The notes: a model not told the origin generated them from the sequence alone. A DNA stretch of 64,000 nt from Marinitoga aeolica (GCF_029910535.1 NZ_CP069362.1:2046001-2110000); one strand, 5' to 3'; positions 49,437 through 57,464 are shown, numbered from the stretch's first letter. Program-made: numbers and translations.

Positions 49437-49883
49437 ATGAGATTTCATTTTAATCTTGAAAGATTAAAAAATTTGAAAGAACGTCTTGAAGAAGATGCAA
49501 AAAGAATATTTTTAGAAGCTACTGCTGAGAGAATAAAAGCAGAACAAGATCTTATTGATATCAATGAGAAAATAAAAATAGAAAATAAAAATTTTATATA
49601 TCAAATTTCTAATAATTTAGTATCTATTCAAGAAATACAACAGTGGAGATCTTATTTAGAATCTTTAGAGAAAGAAAGAATAAAATTAGGAGAAATATAT
49701 AGAGAAAAGATGGCAATTGAAGAGGAAAAAAGGAAAAAATATTTAGAAGCACGTAAAGAAAGGATTATATTAGAAAAATTAAAAGAAAGGAAGTTTGAAG
49801 AATATAAAATAGAATTTCAACGAGAAGAAAATAGAAATTTGGATGAAATAGGAATTCAAATGTTCTATAGAAAAGAAGAATAA
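49437..49883 (+). CDS. fliJ: flagellar export chaperone FliJ
   Basis: A 148-residue all-helical, charged protein with the FliJ pattern: FHFNLERLKNLKERLEE at the start, a long coiled coil and the closing RNLDEIGIQMFYRKEE. FliJ works with the FliH/FliI ATPase in flagellar protein export. No other flagellar gene is in the window. The gene is 12 bp from the regulator and likely co-transcribed. Confidence 0.72.
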   Translation: MRFHFNLERLKNLKERLEEDAKRIFLEATAERIKAEQDLIDINEKIKIENKNFIYQISNNLVSIQEIQQWRSYLESLEKERIKLGEIYREKMAIEEEKRKKYLEARKERIILEKLKERKFEEYKIEFQREENRNLDEIGIQMFYRKEE

Positions 49884-49930
49884 TTTTAAACAAATTTTAT
49901 CTTTTCTTCCATATACCTTAATATATTATA

Positions 49931-49939
49931 TGGTATAAT
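49931..49939 (+). promoter_or_regulatory. extended -10 promoter of tRNA-Cys
   Basis: TGG followed by TATAAT, 12 bases before the tRNA; no strong -35. Confidence 0.7.
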
Positions 49940-49951
49940 AAACACGGTTAA

Positions 49952-50028
49952 GGCAACGTAGCCAAGGGGCCTAAGGCGGCGGTCTGCAAAATCGCTATTC
50001 GTGGGTTCAAATCCCACCGTTGCCTCCA
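49952..50028 (+). tRNA. tRNA-Cys (GCA)
   Basis: Acceptor GGCAACG pairs with CGTTGCC, discriminator T, CCA encoded, and anticodon loop CTGCAAA gives GCA. The last bases form one end of an 11-bp direct repeat that recurs at 61319, marking the tRNA as an integration site. Confidence 0.92.
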
Positions 50029-50029
50029 T
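50019..50029 (+). repeat. attL-like direct repeat in tRNA-Cys 3' end
   Basis: GTTGCCTCCAT, covering the acceptor 3' strand, CCA and one further base. An exact copy is at 61319-61329, 11,300 bp away. The match stops on both sides (C versus T before, T versus A after). Confidence 0.8.
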
Positions 50030-50078
50030 TCTATACCCTGCAACATGAGATTGTATGTTTGGAGTATATACCGGTTTG

Positions 50079-50110
50079 AAAATCCCCCGTTAATTCGGGG
50101 GATTTTGTTT
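50079..50110 (+). terminator. terminator at left end of island
   Basis: Perfect 11-bp arms AAAATCCCCCG / CGGGGGATTTT (50079-50089, 50096-50106) followed by T-rich sequence. It replaces the displaced original terminator of tRNA-Cys. Between the tRNA and this hairpin I see no gene. Confidence 0.88.
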
Positions 50111-50228
50111 TATATAGTATATTTTAATAATTTTTGTTATAGTGCCCTGATATATTTATTGTTTAACTATATGTTGAAAAAAATAATATTTTGTTATATA
50201 ATTAATTAAAACATATTAAGGATATTTT

Positions 50229-50477
50229 ATGGAGTTACGTTTAAAAAATGAGGATATTGTTGTTGTTTTATAACAACCTATATTAGAAAATAGAGAAATA
50301 GGTGCAATTATTATCAATGGAAATGGAGGAGTAGTTAAAAAATATTATAAAGGCGACAATGCTATAACATTAATAAGTCTTAATGAAAAACATCCGCCAA
50401 TAATAATTCCAAAAAGAAATTAGAATAGAGTACTTGTTATTGGTAAAGTAGTAGGAAAATATGAAAGATGGGAATAA
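50229..50477 (+). pseudogene. S24 (LexA/cI-like) repressor peptidase domain, broken
   Basis: The frame from the ATG at 50229 reads through two in-frame stops (TAA at codon 15, TAG at codon 65) to a final TAA at 50475-50477. Between them lie the S24 features DIVVV, ENREIGAIIINGNGGVVKK (the active-site Lys region), ITLISLN and VLVIGKVVGKYERWE. No N-terminal DNA-binding domain precedes it. Such domains belong to phage or ICE repressors, so this is a relic of the mobile element that brought the island. Confidence 0.7.
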
Positions 50478-50559
50478 GTATCCTTTTTTACAATATTTAA
50501 CGTTAATTAATTATTCCTTATTTTTAAAAATTTTATTATCAAAAAAGATATTAAAAGTG

Positions 50560-50565
50560 TATAAT
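50560..50565 (+). promoter_or_regulatory. -10 box before the toxin operon
   Basis: TATAAT preceded by GTG, 29 bases before the GTG start of the toxin gene. No clear -35. Confidence 0.45.
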
Positions 50566-50593
50566 ATATGTATATAGTAGGGGATGGATACAT

Positions 50594-51153
50594 GTGAATA
50601 GTGATTTAGAATTTTGGGATTCAGAAATTGTTTTATTATGCTATCATGGAACTTCTAAAGAAAATGCCGAAAAAATACGAACTAATAATGAATGGAAAGC
50701 ATCTGAACCTGAAATTGAATGGTTGGGCAAAAAGGTATATATTTTATGGAAAATAATAGGTTTTGGACTTGTACATGGGCAGAGAATGGAAAACATCATT
50801 ATAAGAATCCATATGTTTTAAAAGTTTTTCTTAAACTTAAGCGGTATGAACTATTTGATATGTCATATGATAAATGGTTTCGATTTTTTGAATTTGTAAG
50901 AGATGAAATGATAAAAACTGGGAAAATTAAAAGTAATGAAAAAACGGATGGAAAAGTAATTGATTACATTATAAATAAATTTGCTAAAAAAGGTAAAAAG
51001 ATAAAAGCTATTAAAAATTATTTAAGTTACAGTTTTAAATTCCCATCAAATTTTAGTAATATACAAATTCAAATATGTGTTAAAGATTTAGATATAATTA
51101 CTATAGATTCAATTGAATCGTGTGAAAAGAGGAGGGAAGAACATGCTATTTGA
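50594..51153 (+). pseudogene. ADP-ribosyltransferase-fold toxin (CmdT-like), with an internal frameshift
   Basis: Two overlapping frames together encode one ~186-residue protein. The first (GTG at 50594) gives LLCYHGTSKENAEKI and EWLGKK; the second continues GIYFMENNRFWTCTWAENG. YHGT plus WLGxGIYF is the NAD-binding signature of PARP-like ADP-ribosyltransferases (H-Y-E class). The break is at an A-run (50729-50733): five A's, where six would restore the frame. A -1 ribosomal slip on AAA AAG gives the same joined protein, so programmed frameshifting is possible. A dead toxin or a sequencing slip is equally possible. The end overlaps the next gene by 11 bp. Confidence 0.68.
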
Positions 51154-51397
51154 TAAACTTCCATTTGAAATGGATTTCGAGGAAATGGAGAAGGAAATTA
51201 AAAACTATTTTAAAAACGTTGAAAAAAATGAATTGTTGTATGATTTAATAGAAGCTGGGTTTGAACCAGAAGAATTAAATCTTGATTATTTTTTTAACGA
51301 AACTATATCAAAAAAGGAAACTACATCTAATGTTTCTTTTATTAATTTAGATTTAAAAAGCCCGGATAATAAAAATGATATCGGGAGGGCAGCTTAA
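51143..51397 (+). CDS. small acidic protein, antitoxin candidate (CmdA-like position)
   Basis: An 84-residue protein. The N-terminal half is acidic and helical (EMDFEEMEKEIKNYFKNVEK, LIEAGFEPEELNLDYFF); the C-terminal half looks disordered. I see no known antitoxin fold. Position is the main evidence: it overlaps the toxin gene end and its stop overlaps the SecB-like gene start (TAATG), so the three are translated as a unit. A strong GGAGGGAAG site precedes the ATG at 51143. In toxin-antitoxin-chaperone systems the antitoxin has a chaperone-dependent tail, which would fit the unstructured C-terminus. Confidence 0.55.
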   Translation: MLFDKLPFEMDFEEMEKEIKNYFKNVEKNELLYDLIEAGFEPEELNLDYFFNETISKKETTSNVSFINLDLKSPDNKNDIGRAA

Positions 51398-51810
51398 TGA
51401 GTGAAAAATTAATGTCTAGCGATTTTTTTTTTGATAAGTATAAAATAAATAAATTTAATTTTACTCACAAAAAAAGTGATTCAAAAAAAGTAAATTTTGT
51501 TGCTTCTCTGGAAAAGACTGAATTTAAAAAAACTAATAAATCAAAAGACTCTCAAAAAGGGACTTTAACGGTTGGTTTTAAAATTGTAGGGAAAAACGAT
51601 AAAACCGAAGAAGTTTCAATTTATATTGAAGCTACAGGATATTTTTCTGCAAAATTTGAAGACGAAGAAAAATTTGAAAGATTTTGTAAATTTAATGGTT
51701 TGATAAATCTTTTGAATGTAATACGTAGTTATATTATTTCGGTAACTTCTCAAACAGGACACCCCACAGTAATTATGCCTTTAATAAATATTCCTGCTTC
51801 TTTAAAATAA
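51397..51810 (+). CDS. SecB-like chaperone (CmdC-like position)
   Basis: A 137-residue protein with the SecB fold pattern: beta strands KGTLTVGFKIVGKND and EVSIYIEATGYFSAKFEDEE, then the helix LLNVIRSYIISVTSQTGHP and the closing VIMPLINIPASL, matching the ISxLTxxxGxPPxxLPPINI end of SecB-type proteins. Thermotogota are not expected to use SecB for general export, and the gene sits in a toxin operon. Solitary SecB-like proteins in this setting act as antitoxin chaperones. A terminator follows. Confidence 0.7.
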   Translation: MSEKLMSSDFFFDKYKINKFNFTHKKSDSKKVNFVASLEKTEFKKTNKSKDSQKGTLTVGFKIVGKNDKTEEVSIYIEATGYFSAKFEDEEKFERFCKFNGLINLLNVIRSYIISVTSQTGHPTVIMPLINIPASLK

Positions 51811-51899
51811 ATTTTTTAATACTTTTTATTTCTATATTTGGAGCTGATTTTTATGTTTAATAAAAATATACATCTAAATTCAATAGTAATAGTATGAAT

Positions 51900-51929
51900 C
51901 AAACGAGGCCTTTGAGGTCTCGTTTTTTT
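51900..51929 (+). terminator. terminator of toxin-antitoxin-chaperone operon
   Basis: AAACGAGGCCT / AGGTCTCGTTT stem (one G-T pair) with TTTGA-type loop, followed by T7. Confidence 0.85.
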
Positions 51930-51977
51930 AATTAATCAAGCGACCGATATATTAATTTTGAAATAGGAGGGGATGGT

Positions 51978-53072
51978 ATGGAATTATTTGAAGAATTAAA
52001 AAAGTTAGCTAAAAAGGTTGAGGATTTAAAGGATAAAGTTCAAAATAATGAGGAAGCTACAAAAACAGCATTTATTATGCCATTTTTTGAATTATTAGGT
52101 TATGATACACGAAATCCTTTAGAATTTGTTCCTGAATATACAGCAGATATTGCAAATAAGAAAGGTGAAAAAGTAGATTATGCGATTTTAATCGATGAAG
52201 AACCTCAAATATTAATTGAAGCTAAAGCATGTAATGAAAAATTAGATAAACATGATGCACAACTAATGAGATACTTTAATGTGACAAATGCAAAAATTGC
52301 AATATTAACAAACGGAATAATATATAAATTCTTTACCGATTTAGATGAACCAAATAAAATGGATGAACGTCCATTTTTGGAAATAAACATTTTAGATTTA
52401 AAAGAAGCTCAAATTGCTGAATTAAATAAATTTTCTAAAAATAATTTTGATTCAGAAAAAATAATGGTTTCCGCAGAAAATTTAAAATATTCAAATGCTA
52501 TAAAAAATTATATAAAAAGACAATTCGATAATCCGGACGATGATTTCGTAAAATTAATTCTTAGCCAAATATATAATGGTCAAAAAACTAAAAAAGCAAT
52601 AGAAAAATTTAAAGATCCTATAAAAAAGGCATTAAATCAAATATTAAATGAATTAGTAAGAAATAGATTAGAAGACGCTTTAAAAAATAATTCTAAAGAA
52701 GAAAAAGAAGAAAATCTAGAAGAAGATAATACAGAAGAAGTTTCAGATGATGTAAATTCTGGTATTGTAACTACTGAAGAAGAGTTACAAGCATTTTATA
52801 TGATACAAGGAATTCTTACAGAATTTGTTGATGATCCAGAACGAATAAGTTATAAAGATACAAAAAGCTATTTTGGGATATTATTAGATGGCAAAGTAAC
52901 TAATTGGATATGTCGTTTAGTTCTAAAATCTAATAGTAAATTTATTATATTCCCAAAAAACAAAAGTGATGAATCCGGAAATAAAGAAGGAGAAAAGATA
53001 AAAATAGAGAAACTTTCTGAAATATATAGTTTAAAAGATAAATTTATTGAGAGTTTGAAAAATTTATTATAA
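51978..53072 (+). CDS. solitary type I restriction endonuclease-like (PD-(D/E)XK) protein
   Basis: A 364-residue protein. The N-terminal half is the HsdR-N-like nuclease domain: KTAFIMPFFELLGYDTRNP, then VDYAILIDEEPQILIEAKA, which supplies the D...ExK catalytic core (~residues 68-86). An acidic low-complexity stretch (~235-258) leads to a C-terminal domain (TEEELQAFYMIQGIL and SYFGILLDG). HsdM/HsdS genes and helicase domains are missing. Such lone proteins are common in mobile islands; the target and partner are unknown. An AGGAGGGG site precedes the ATG. Confidence 0.75.
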   Translation: MELFEELKKLAKKVEDLKDKVQNNEEATKTAFIMPFFELLGYDTRNPLEFVPEYTADIANKKGEKVDYAILIDEEPQILIEAKACNEKLDKHDAQLMRYFNVTNAKIAILTNGIIYKFFTDLDEPNKMDERPFLEINILDLKEAQIAELNKFSKNNFDSEKIMVSAENLKYSNAIKNYIKRQFDNPDDDFVKLILSQIYNGQKTKKAIEKFKDPIKKALNQILNELVRNRLEDALKNNSKEEKEENLEEDNTEEVSDDVNSGIVTTEEELQAFYMIQGILTEFVDDPERISYKDTKSYFGILLDGKVTNWICRLVLKSNSKFIIFPKNKSDESGNKEGEKIKIEKLSEIYSLKDKFIESLKNLL

Positions 53073-53084
53073 GAAGGTAAAATA

Positions 53085-53386
53085 ATGAAAAATATCATAT
53101 TTATAATTTTGATATTTATAATTTCCTTATGGGGAACAGAAACTTTTATTACTATGAATAATTCTAATTAAATTTTTGAATTAACAATGTAAAATTTACT
53201 GGTTCTTTTCAATTTTCTCCAGAACCCTATAAAAAATATATATTAGCAATCTATGCTCCCAATATAAAGAAAAACGTAGATTTTGGGTTCATATTGAAAA
53301 CTATCTCGTCATTAACAATGTGGAAGATAGAAAGAGAAAGTGAAGAGTATAAAAAATTAATCAATTATATTAAGCAATTCAACTAA
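53085..53386 (+). pseudogene. broken gene for a small exported protein
   Basis: A good signal peptide (MKNIIFIILIFIISLWGTET) is followed by a stop after 28 codons and then a frame change. The remaining frame, from about 53190, reads KFTGSFQFSPEPYKKYI, then IYAPNIKKNVDFGFILK to a stop at 53386. At least one nonsense change and one indel are required. The family is not recognised. Confidence 0.55.
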
Positions 53387-53518
53387 TACGGGGGGATTTG
53401 ATGAGTGATGAAATTATAAAAATTATTTTTCACTATCTAAAAGATTGAAAAATTTCTATGCATTATATTTTGAATGTAATAATATTATATATTCCAATAT
53501 CAAAAAGGAGGTCGTTTA
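53387..53518 (+). other. short gap with a 15-codon ORF remnant
   Basis: A GGGGGGATTTG ribosome-like site precedes an ATG at 53401 that opens only 15 codons (stop 53446-53448). It looks like the head of a deleted gene. The rest is A/T-rich and probably holds the promoter of the toxin gene at 53519. Confidence 0.4.
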
Positions 53519-55000
53519 ATGTCGAAAAAGAAATATTATGCTGTAAAAAAGGGAAGAAAAACTGGAATATATGAGAATTGGGAAGATGCTAATAAACAAG
53601 TAAATGGGTTTCGTGGAGCAGAATATAAAAGTTTTTCTTCTCTTGAAGATGCAAAAGAATATATGGGATTGGAAAATAAAAAAATAAAATCTACAAACTT
53701 TAATAATAATCAAAATAAAGTTATTGCATATGTTGATGGCAGCTATAATGATAAAGAAAAGATTTATGGTTCTGGTGTTTATATTATTCATAATGGAGTT
53801 GAAAAAGAATTTTATAAATATGGAAAAGATGCAAATTTTATTAACACAAGAAATGTTGTCGGTGAGATAATAGCAACTTTATTAGCTTTAGAATATGCAA
53901 AAAACAAAAATGCTATAGAAATTGATATACATTATGATTATGACGGAATAAAAAAATGGGCTGTAGAAGAATGGAAAACAAAAAGTGATATTGCAAAAAT
54001 CTATAAAATGAAATTGGAAGAATATAAGAAATATTTAAGCATTAATTTTTATAAAGTTAAATCACATACAAATAATCCCGGAAATACAAAAGCTGATGAA
54101 TTAGCAAAAAAAGCAATTGATGAAATGACAAATAAAATAGAATTTGATATTTCTTTATATGATAATATTGATAGAATAAAAAAATATGCCAATAATATCA
54201 ATTTCAAATTTGAAAATTTTAAAATTGAGGATTTTAAATTATTAAAAAAATTATTAAGTGATAATTTTGAAGTCGAAAATATAGAAACACAAAATTCTAT
54301 AGATAGTTTCAAAGCCAAAAGCAATATTTTTAATACTCATTTAAAAATAATTTTATACAAAACAAATACGTTAACAATTCAAGGAAAAGCACATGATGTA
54401 TTTATTATTGTTCAAGAATTTCTTTCAAAATATAAAAATTATATAGAAATTCTTCAGCTTAATGAAGAATATTTTGGTACAAATATTAAAGAAACTGAAA
54501 GTGAGTTTGAAACTATAATGAACAATTTATCTAATTTTTTTACAATTGAAATTAAAAACCTATTATTTACAGCTTATTTAATTACCAAACAAAATAAAGA
54601 GGTTGAATTAAACAATACTTCATATAAGTTTGATTACTCTTTCTATTTAATGCCAATAATGAGAGTTTTAGAAGCTTTTTTACGTTCTATAATATGTGAT
54701 AAATATAGAATTAATTGTAAAAAGGATTCATTTCAAGGAGTTTTCGAAAAAAATAATGAGGACTTAAAATATTGTTTTACAGATGTAGCTAGAAACAAAA
54801 TTAACAATTTCGAAATTGAAAATGCTTTAGAAAAATGCTATAATTTTTACCACAAAAGGCATAAATATGCTCATGCAAAAAACAATTTTGCTCAAACTAA
54901 AACCATAACTGACTCGGATAAAGTTAATGAATTTATAATAGAAGGAATTAAATTAATAAAAGATACATACGATATATATATAAATAATAAAAAAATATAG
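53519..55000 (+). CDS. rnlA: RnlA-family toxin fused to N-terminal RNase HI
   Basis: A 493-residue fusion. Residues 1-50 form a viroplasmin-type hybrid-binding domain (YYAVKKGRKTGIYENWEDA). Residues ~65-200 form RNase HI with all acidic residues: Asp73 in AYVDGSYN, Glu116 in VVGEIIATLLALEYA, Asp140/142 in HYDYDG, and Asp193 with His183 (KVKSHTNNPGNTKADELAKKA). The rest resembles RnlA: a repeat/binding region (~230-345, LTIQGKAHDVFIIVQEFL) and a C-terminal HEPN domain with the RNase motif Arg447-x4-His452 (RHKYAH). E. coli RnlA is an mRNA-degrading anti-phage toxin that needs RNase HI for activity, so the fusion joins toxin and activator. The antitoxin gene follows. Confidence 0.8.
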   Translation: MSKKKYYAVKKGRKTGIYENWEDANKQVNGFRGAEYKSFSSLEDAKEYMGLENKKIKSTNFNNNQNKVIAYVDGSYNDKEKIYGSGVYIIHNGVEKEFYKYGKDANFINTRNVVGEIIATLLALEYAKNKNAIEIDIHYDYDGIKKWAVEEWKTKSDIAKIYKMKLEEYKKYLSINFYKVKSHTNNPGNTKADELAKKAIDEMTNKIEFDISLYDNIDRIKKYANNINFKFENFKIEDFKLLKKLLSDNFEVENIETQNSIDSFKAKSNIFNTHLKIILYKTNTLTIQGKAHDVFIIVQEFLSKYKNYIEILQLNEEYFGTNIKETESEFETIMNNLSNFFTIEIKNLLFTAYLITKQNKEVELNNTSYKFDYSFYLMPIMRVLEAFLRSIICDKYRINCKKDSFQGVFEKNNEDLKYCFTDVARNKINNFEIENALEKCYNFYHKRHKYAHAKNNFAQTKTITDSDKVNEFIIEGIKLIKDTYDIYINNKKI

Positions 55001-55011
55001 AGGTGAATGCT

Positions 55012-55374
55012 ATGGAACCGTTCAAAATAATAAAGATTAAAAATGAAAAATATGAATTTATGATATTATCTATTTCATATATTAATCCTTTTGATGAACT
55101 TGAAAAAATCGAAAAAAAGCTAAAAAAGAAGAACTATAAAGGTTATGTTATATTCGATCTTTATCTATCACATGCAAATAATGATTATAGATTTGCGGAA
55201 GGATATTTTAATGGCGAACATTTTGTAAAATCTGAATTCAAGTGGTTATCAAAAGCTAATGAAAATATAAAGAAAATATCTAATAAGTTTTTTTATACTC
55301 ATCCTGAATACATTGATAATAGTTTGTTATCGTCGGTTGATAAATTATATTTAAAAGAAAAAATGTTTATATGA
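55012..55374 (+). CDS. rnlB: RnlB-family antitoxin
   Basis: A 120-residue protein with the RnlB-type centre KGYVIFDLYLSHANNDYRF, close to the E. coli RnlB length of about 123. It follows rnlA by 11 bp; AGAGGTGA precedes the ATG at 55012. It should bind and silence the HEPN RNase of RnlA. Its 3' end lies only 19 bp from the IS3 terminus, and the frame appears complete. Confidence 0.75.
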   Translation: MEPFKIIKIKNEKYEFMILSISYINPFDELEKIEKKLKKKNYKGYVIFDLYLSHANNDYRFAEGYFNGEHFVKSEFKWLSKANENIKKISNKFFYTHPEYIDNSLLSSVDKLYLKEKMFI

Positions 55375-55422
55375 TAATCGTTCCTTTATGAACTGACCCT
55401 TGTAAAGTAGACACATAATTAA

Positions 55423-55921
55423 TTAAATAAATTGGAGTGCTTGATTTCTGTATTCGATAGGAGTCATGCACTCCAATCTTTTTTGTAACCGCTCTTCATT
55501 GTAATATCTAATATACTCCTCAATTTTTTCTTTTAAATCTTCTAAAGATTCAAACTTTTTATCGTAAAACATTTCCGATTTTATTATTCCAAAGAACCCT
55601 TCCATTGGGCCATTATCAATACATTTTCCCACTCTTGACATGCTTTGTGTCATTCCTGATTTTTCTAATTTGTCATTAAAGACTCTTGATGTGTATTGAA
55701 ACCCCCTATCGCTATGAAATATTGGTTTTGCGTTTGGGTATTTTTTTATTGCATTATCAAACATTTTGAATACTAATCTATTATTGTTACTATAGGATAT
55801 ATTGTATTCTATTATTACATTATCGTACAAATCCATTATAGGGCTTAAATATAGTTTCCTTTTTTCTCCAGGTATTGAAAACTCACTTACATCTGTTAGC
55901 CATTTTTCATTTGGTTTGTTT
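55423..55921 (-). pseudogene. IS3 transposase orfB, C-terminal part (outer IS3 element)
   Basis: The DDE integrase core is kept from KPNEKWLTDVSEF through PIFHSDRGFQYTS and GPMEGFFGIIKSE to the end (YNEERLQKRLECMTPIEYR). The N-terminal third lies 4 kb away at 59976-60390. The sequence joins in frame (FKSNKPNEKW) if the IS21 element and one 8-bp duplication are removed. It is inactive as it stands. Confidence 0.85.
55914..55921 (+). repeat. target-site duplication of IS21, left
   Basis: GTTTGTTT, identical to 59968-59975 on the other side of the IS21 element. Confidence 0.85.
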
Positions 55922-56056
55922 TGTATTTTGCAACCCAATAATACTCCAAATTATAATTGAAAAATGGGCCAAAAAAATAAAATGCTGAAGACATCTACTT
56001 TTTAAGATTTATTAAATTTTTGTTAATTTTAATCTGTTCTCACTTATTACCTCCAA

Positions 56057-56824
56057 TCATTCTAAAGATTTAATAAATTCTTCAGTTTCCTTTAGCCTAT
56101 AACTATTCCCATTCATATTTACTAAATATGCTCTGTGAGTTAATCTATCAACCATAGCTGCTGATAATACAGGATCATTAAATATTTCTTCCCATCTATC
56201 AAAAGATAAATTGGTTGTTATTATTGTTGACTTTCTTACTGCTCTTGAAGATAATAATGTAAATAATAATTCTGATCCTTCTTTATCAAAAGATATATAT
56301 CCTAATTCATCACATATTACTAAATCATATTTACCAAATTTATTTTGAAATGATCTTAATGTTTTATTTGATCTAGATTCTTTTAATTGTGTTATTAATA
56401 ACGGTACTGTTGTAAATAATACTTTGTATCCTTCTAATATAGCTTTTGTTCCTAATCCTATTGCTATATGTGTTTTTCCTGTACCAGGATTTCCAGATAA
56501 TATAACATTTTGATTATTTCTAATGAAGTCTAATGTTTTTAATATTTTTAATTTTTTTCTTGCATCTTGTGGTAGATATTCTATTTTTAAATCTTCTAAA
56601 TATTTTTTCTGTGGAAAATTGGCTAATCTTATTCTGCTTTTTAATCTTGAATCTATTAATCTTTCATATTCTTTTTTTAATATTTCATGCAAGAATTTAT
56701 CATAACTTATTTCTGTTGTATTTGCTTCTGTTATGTATTCCTTATAATGACTTCTTAATCTTGATAATTTTAATTCTTTAGAATATAATTCTATTTCTTC
56801 ATATATTTTGTTAATTTTATTCAT
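56057..56824 (-). CDS. istB: IS21 helper ATPase IstB
   Basis: A 255-residue DnaA/DnaC-like AAA+ helper of IS21 transposition. Walker A GNPGTGKTH is near residue 111, and Walker B VICDELGYISFD near residue 170, with the SSR segment and IITTNLSFDRW sensor block. It is complete. Its ATG overlaps the stop of the detached istA tail (ATGA), so normal coupling to istA is lost. Confidence 0.9.
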   Translation of the reverse strand: MNKINKIYEEIELYSKELKLSRLRSHYKEYITEANTTEISYDKFLHEILKKEYERLIDSRLKSRIRLANFPQKKYLEDLKIEYLPQDARKKLKILKTLDFIRNNQNVILSGNPGTGKTHIAIGLGTKAILEGYKVLFTTVPLLITQLKESRSNKTLRSFQNKFGKYDLVICDELGYISFDKEGSELLFTLLSSRAVRKSTIITTNLSFDRWEEIFNDPVLSAAMVDRLTHRAYLVNMNGNSYRLKETEEFIKSLE

Positions 56825-56987
56825 TGTATCATCTCATTTAATCTACTTAATTGTTTTCGTGAATATTCTTCTATAATTCCATCATGTTTAATAGTTATTT
56901 CTTGAATTTTATTTTCATTTATTAGTTTTATTTTTGCAAAGGATATATTTGTATAATTTAGTTTTTCTATTATTCTTTTCGTAATCA
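56821..56987 (-). pseudogene. istA C-terminal tail, detached
   Basis: About 55 codons (VITKRIIEKLNYTN ... RKQLSRLNEMIQ, stop overlapping the istB ATG). It continues the istA frame that breaks off at the inner IS3 element. Confidence 0.75.
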
Positions 56988-57059
56988 CCCCATGGAATAT
57001 TTGGAGAAAAAATAAGAAAATGATATCATTAAACTAAAGGAATGAAAGGGGTGTTTGGT

Positions 57060-57464
57060 ATGAAAAATAGAAATAAGTATTCTCCTGATTTCAAACTTCA
57101 AGTTGTTAAAGAATATCTTAATTCTGATAAGTCTTTATCCGATATTGCTAGTAAGAATGGTATTCCTTCCCCTCATACTTTACATAAATGGGTTAAAAAA
57201 TATGAAGATTCTGGTTATGATGACAATATCTTCAATTCTAAGAAAGGAAGGCCTAAGTCCATTATTTCTGATATTTCTAAGGTTCCTCCTTTTATTTATG
57301 AGTCTGCTGGTATTGTTAAACCTGATAATAATTCCAATGATACTAATTCTTTAAAGAAAAAAATTGAATATTATGAACGTCTTCTTATTGAAAAAGAGTT
57401 GCTTATTAAAATGCAAGAAGATGAGATTAACTTTTTGAAAAAAAAACACAACTGGAAAAAGTGA
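57060..57464 (+). CDS. IS3-family transposase orfA (inner element)
   Basis: A 134-residue HTH_Tnp_1-type protein (YSPDFKLQVVKEYL, SDIASKNGIPSPHTLHKW) with a C-terminal coiled coil. The ATG at 57060 follows GAAAGGGGTG. The gene ends in a GTGA overlap with orfB. Codon use is rich in TCT, CCT and CTT, unlike the A-rich neighbours, indicating recent arrival. Confidence 0.88.
   Translation: MKNRNKYSPDFKLQVVKEYLNSDKSLSDIASKNGIPSPHTLHKWVKKYEDSGYDDNIFNSKKGRPKSIISDISKVPPFIYESAGIVKPDNNSNDTNSLKKKIEYYERLLIEKELLIKMQEDEINFLKKKHNWKK

Noticed and set aside
51930-51965. ATTAAT...ATTAAT inverted repeat before the nuclease gene
   Set aside because: Six-base A/T arms are expected by chance in such AT-rich DNA.
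57103-57354. 83-codon + strand frame inside inner IS3 orfA
   Set aside because: Alternative frame of the transposase gene; hydrophobic shadow without a start signal.
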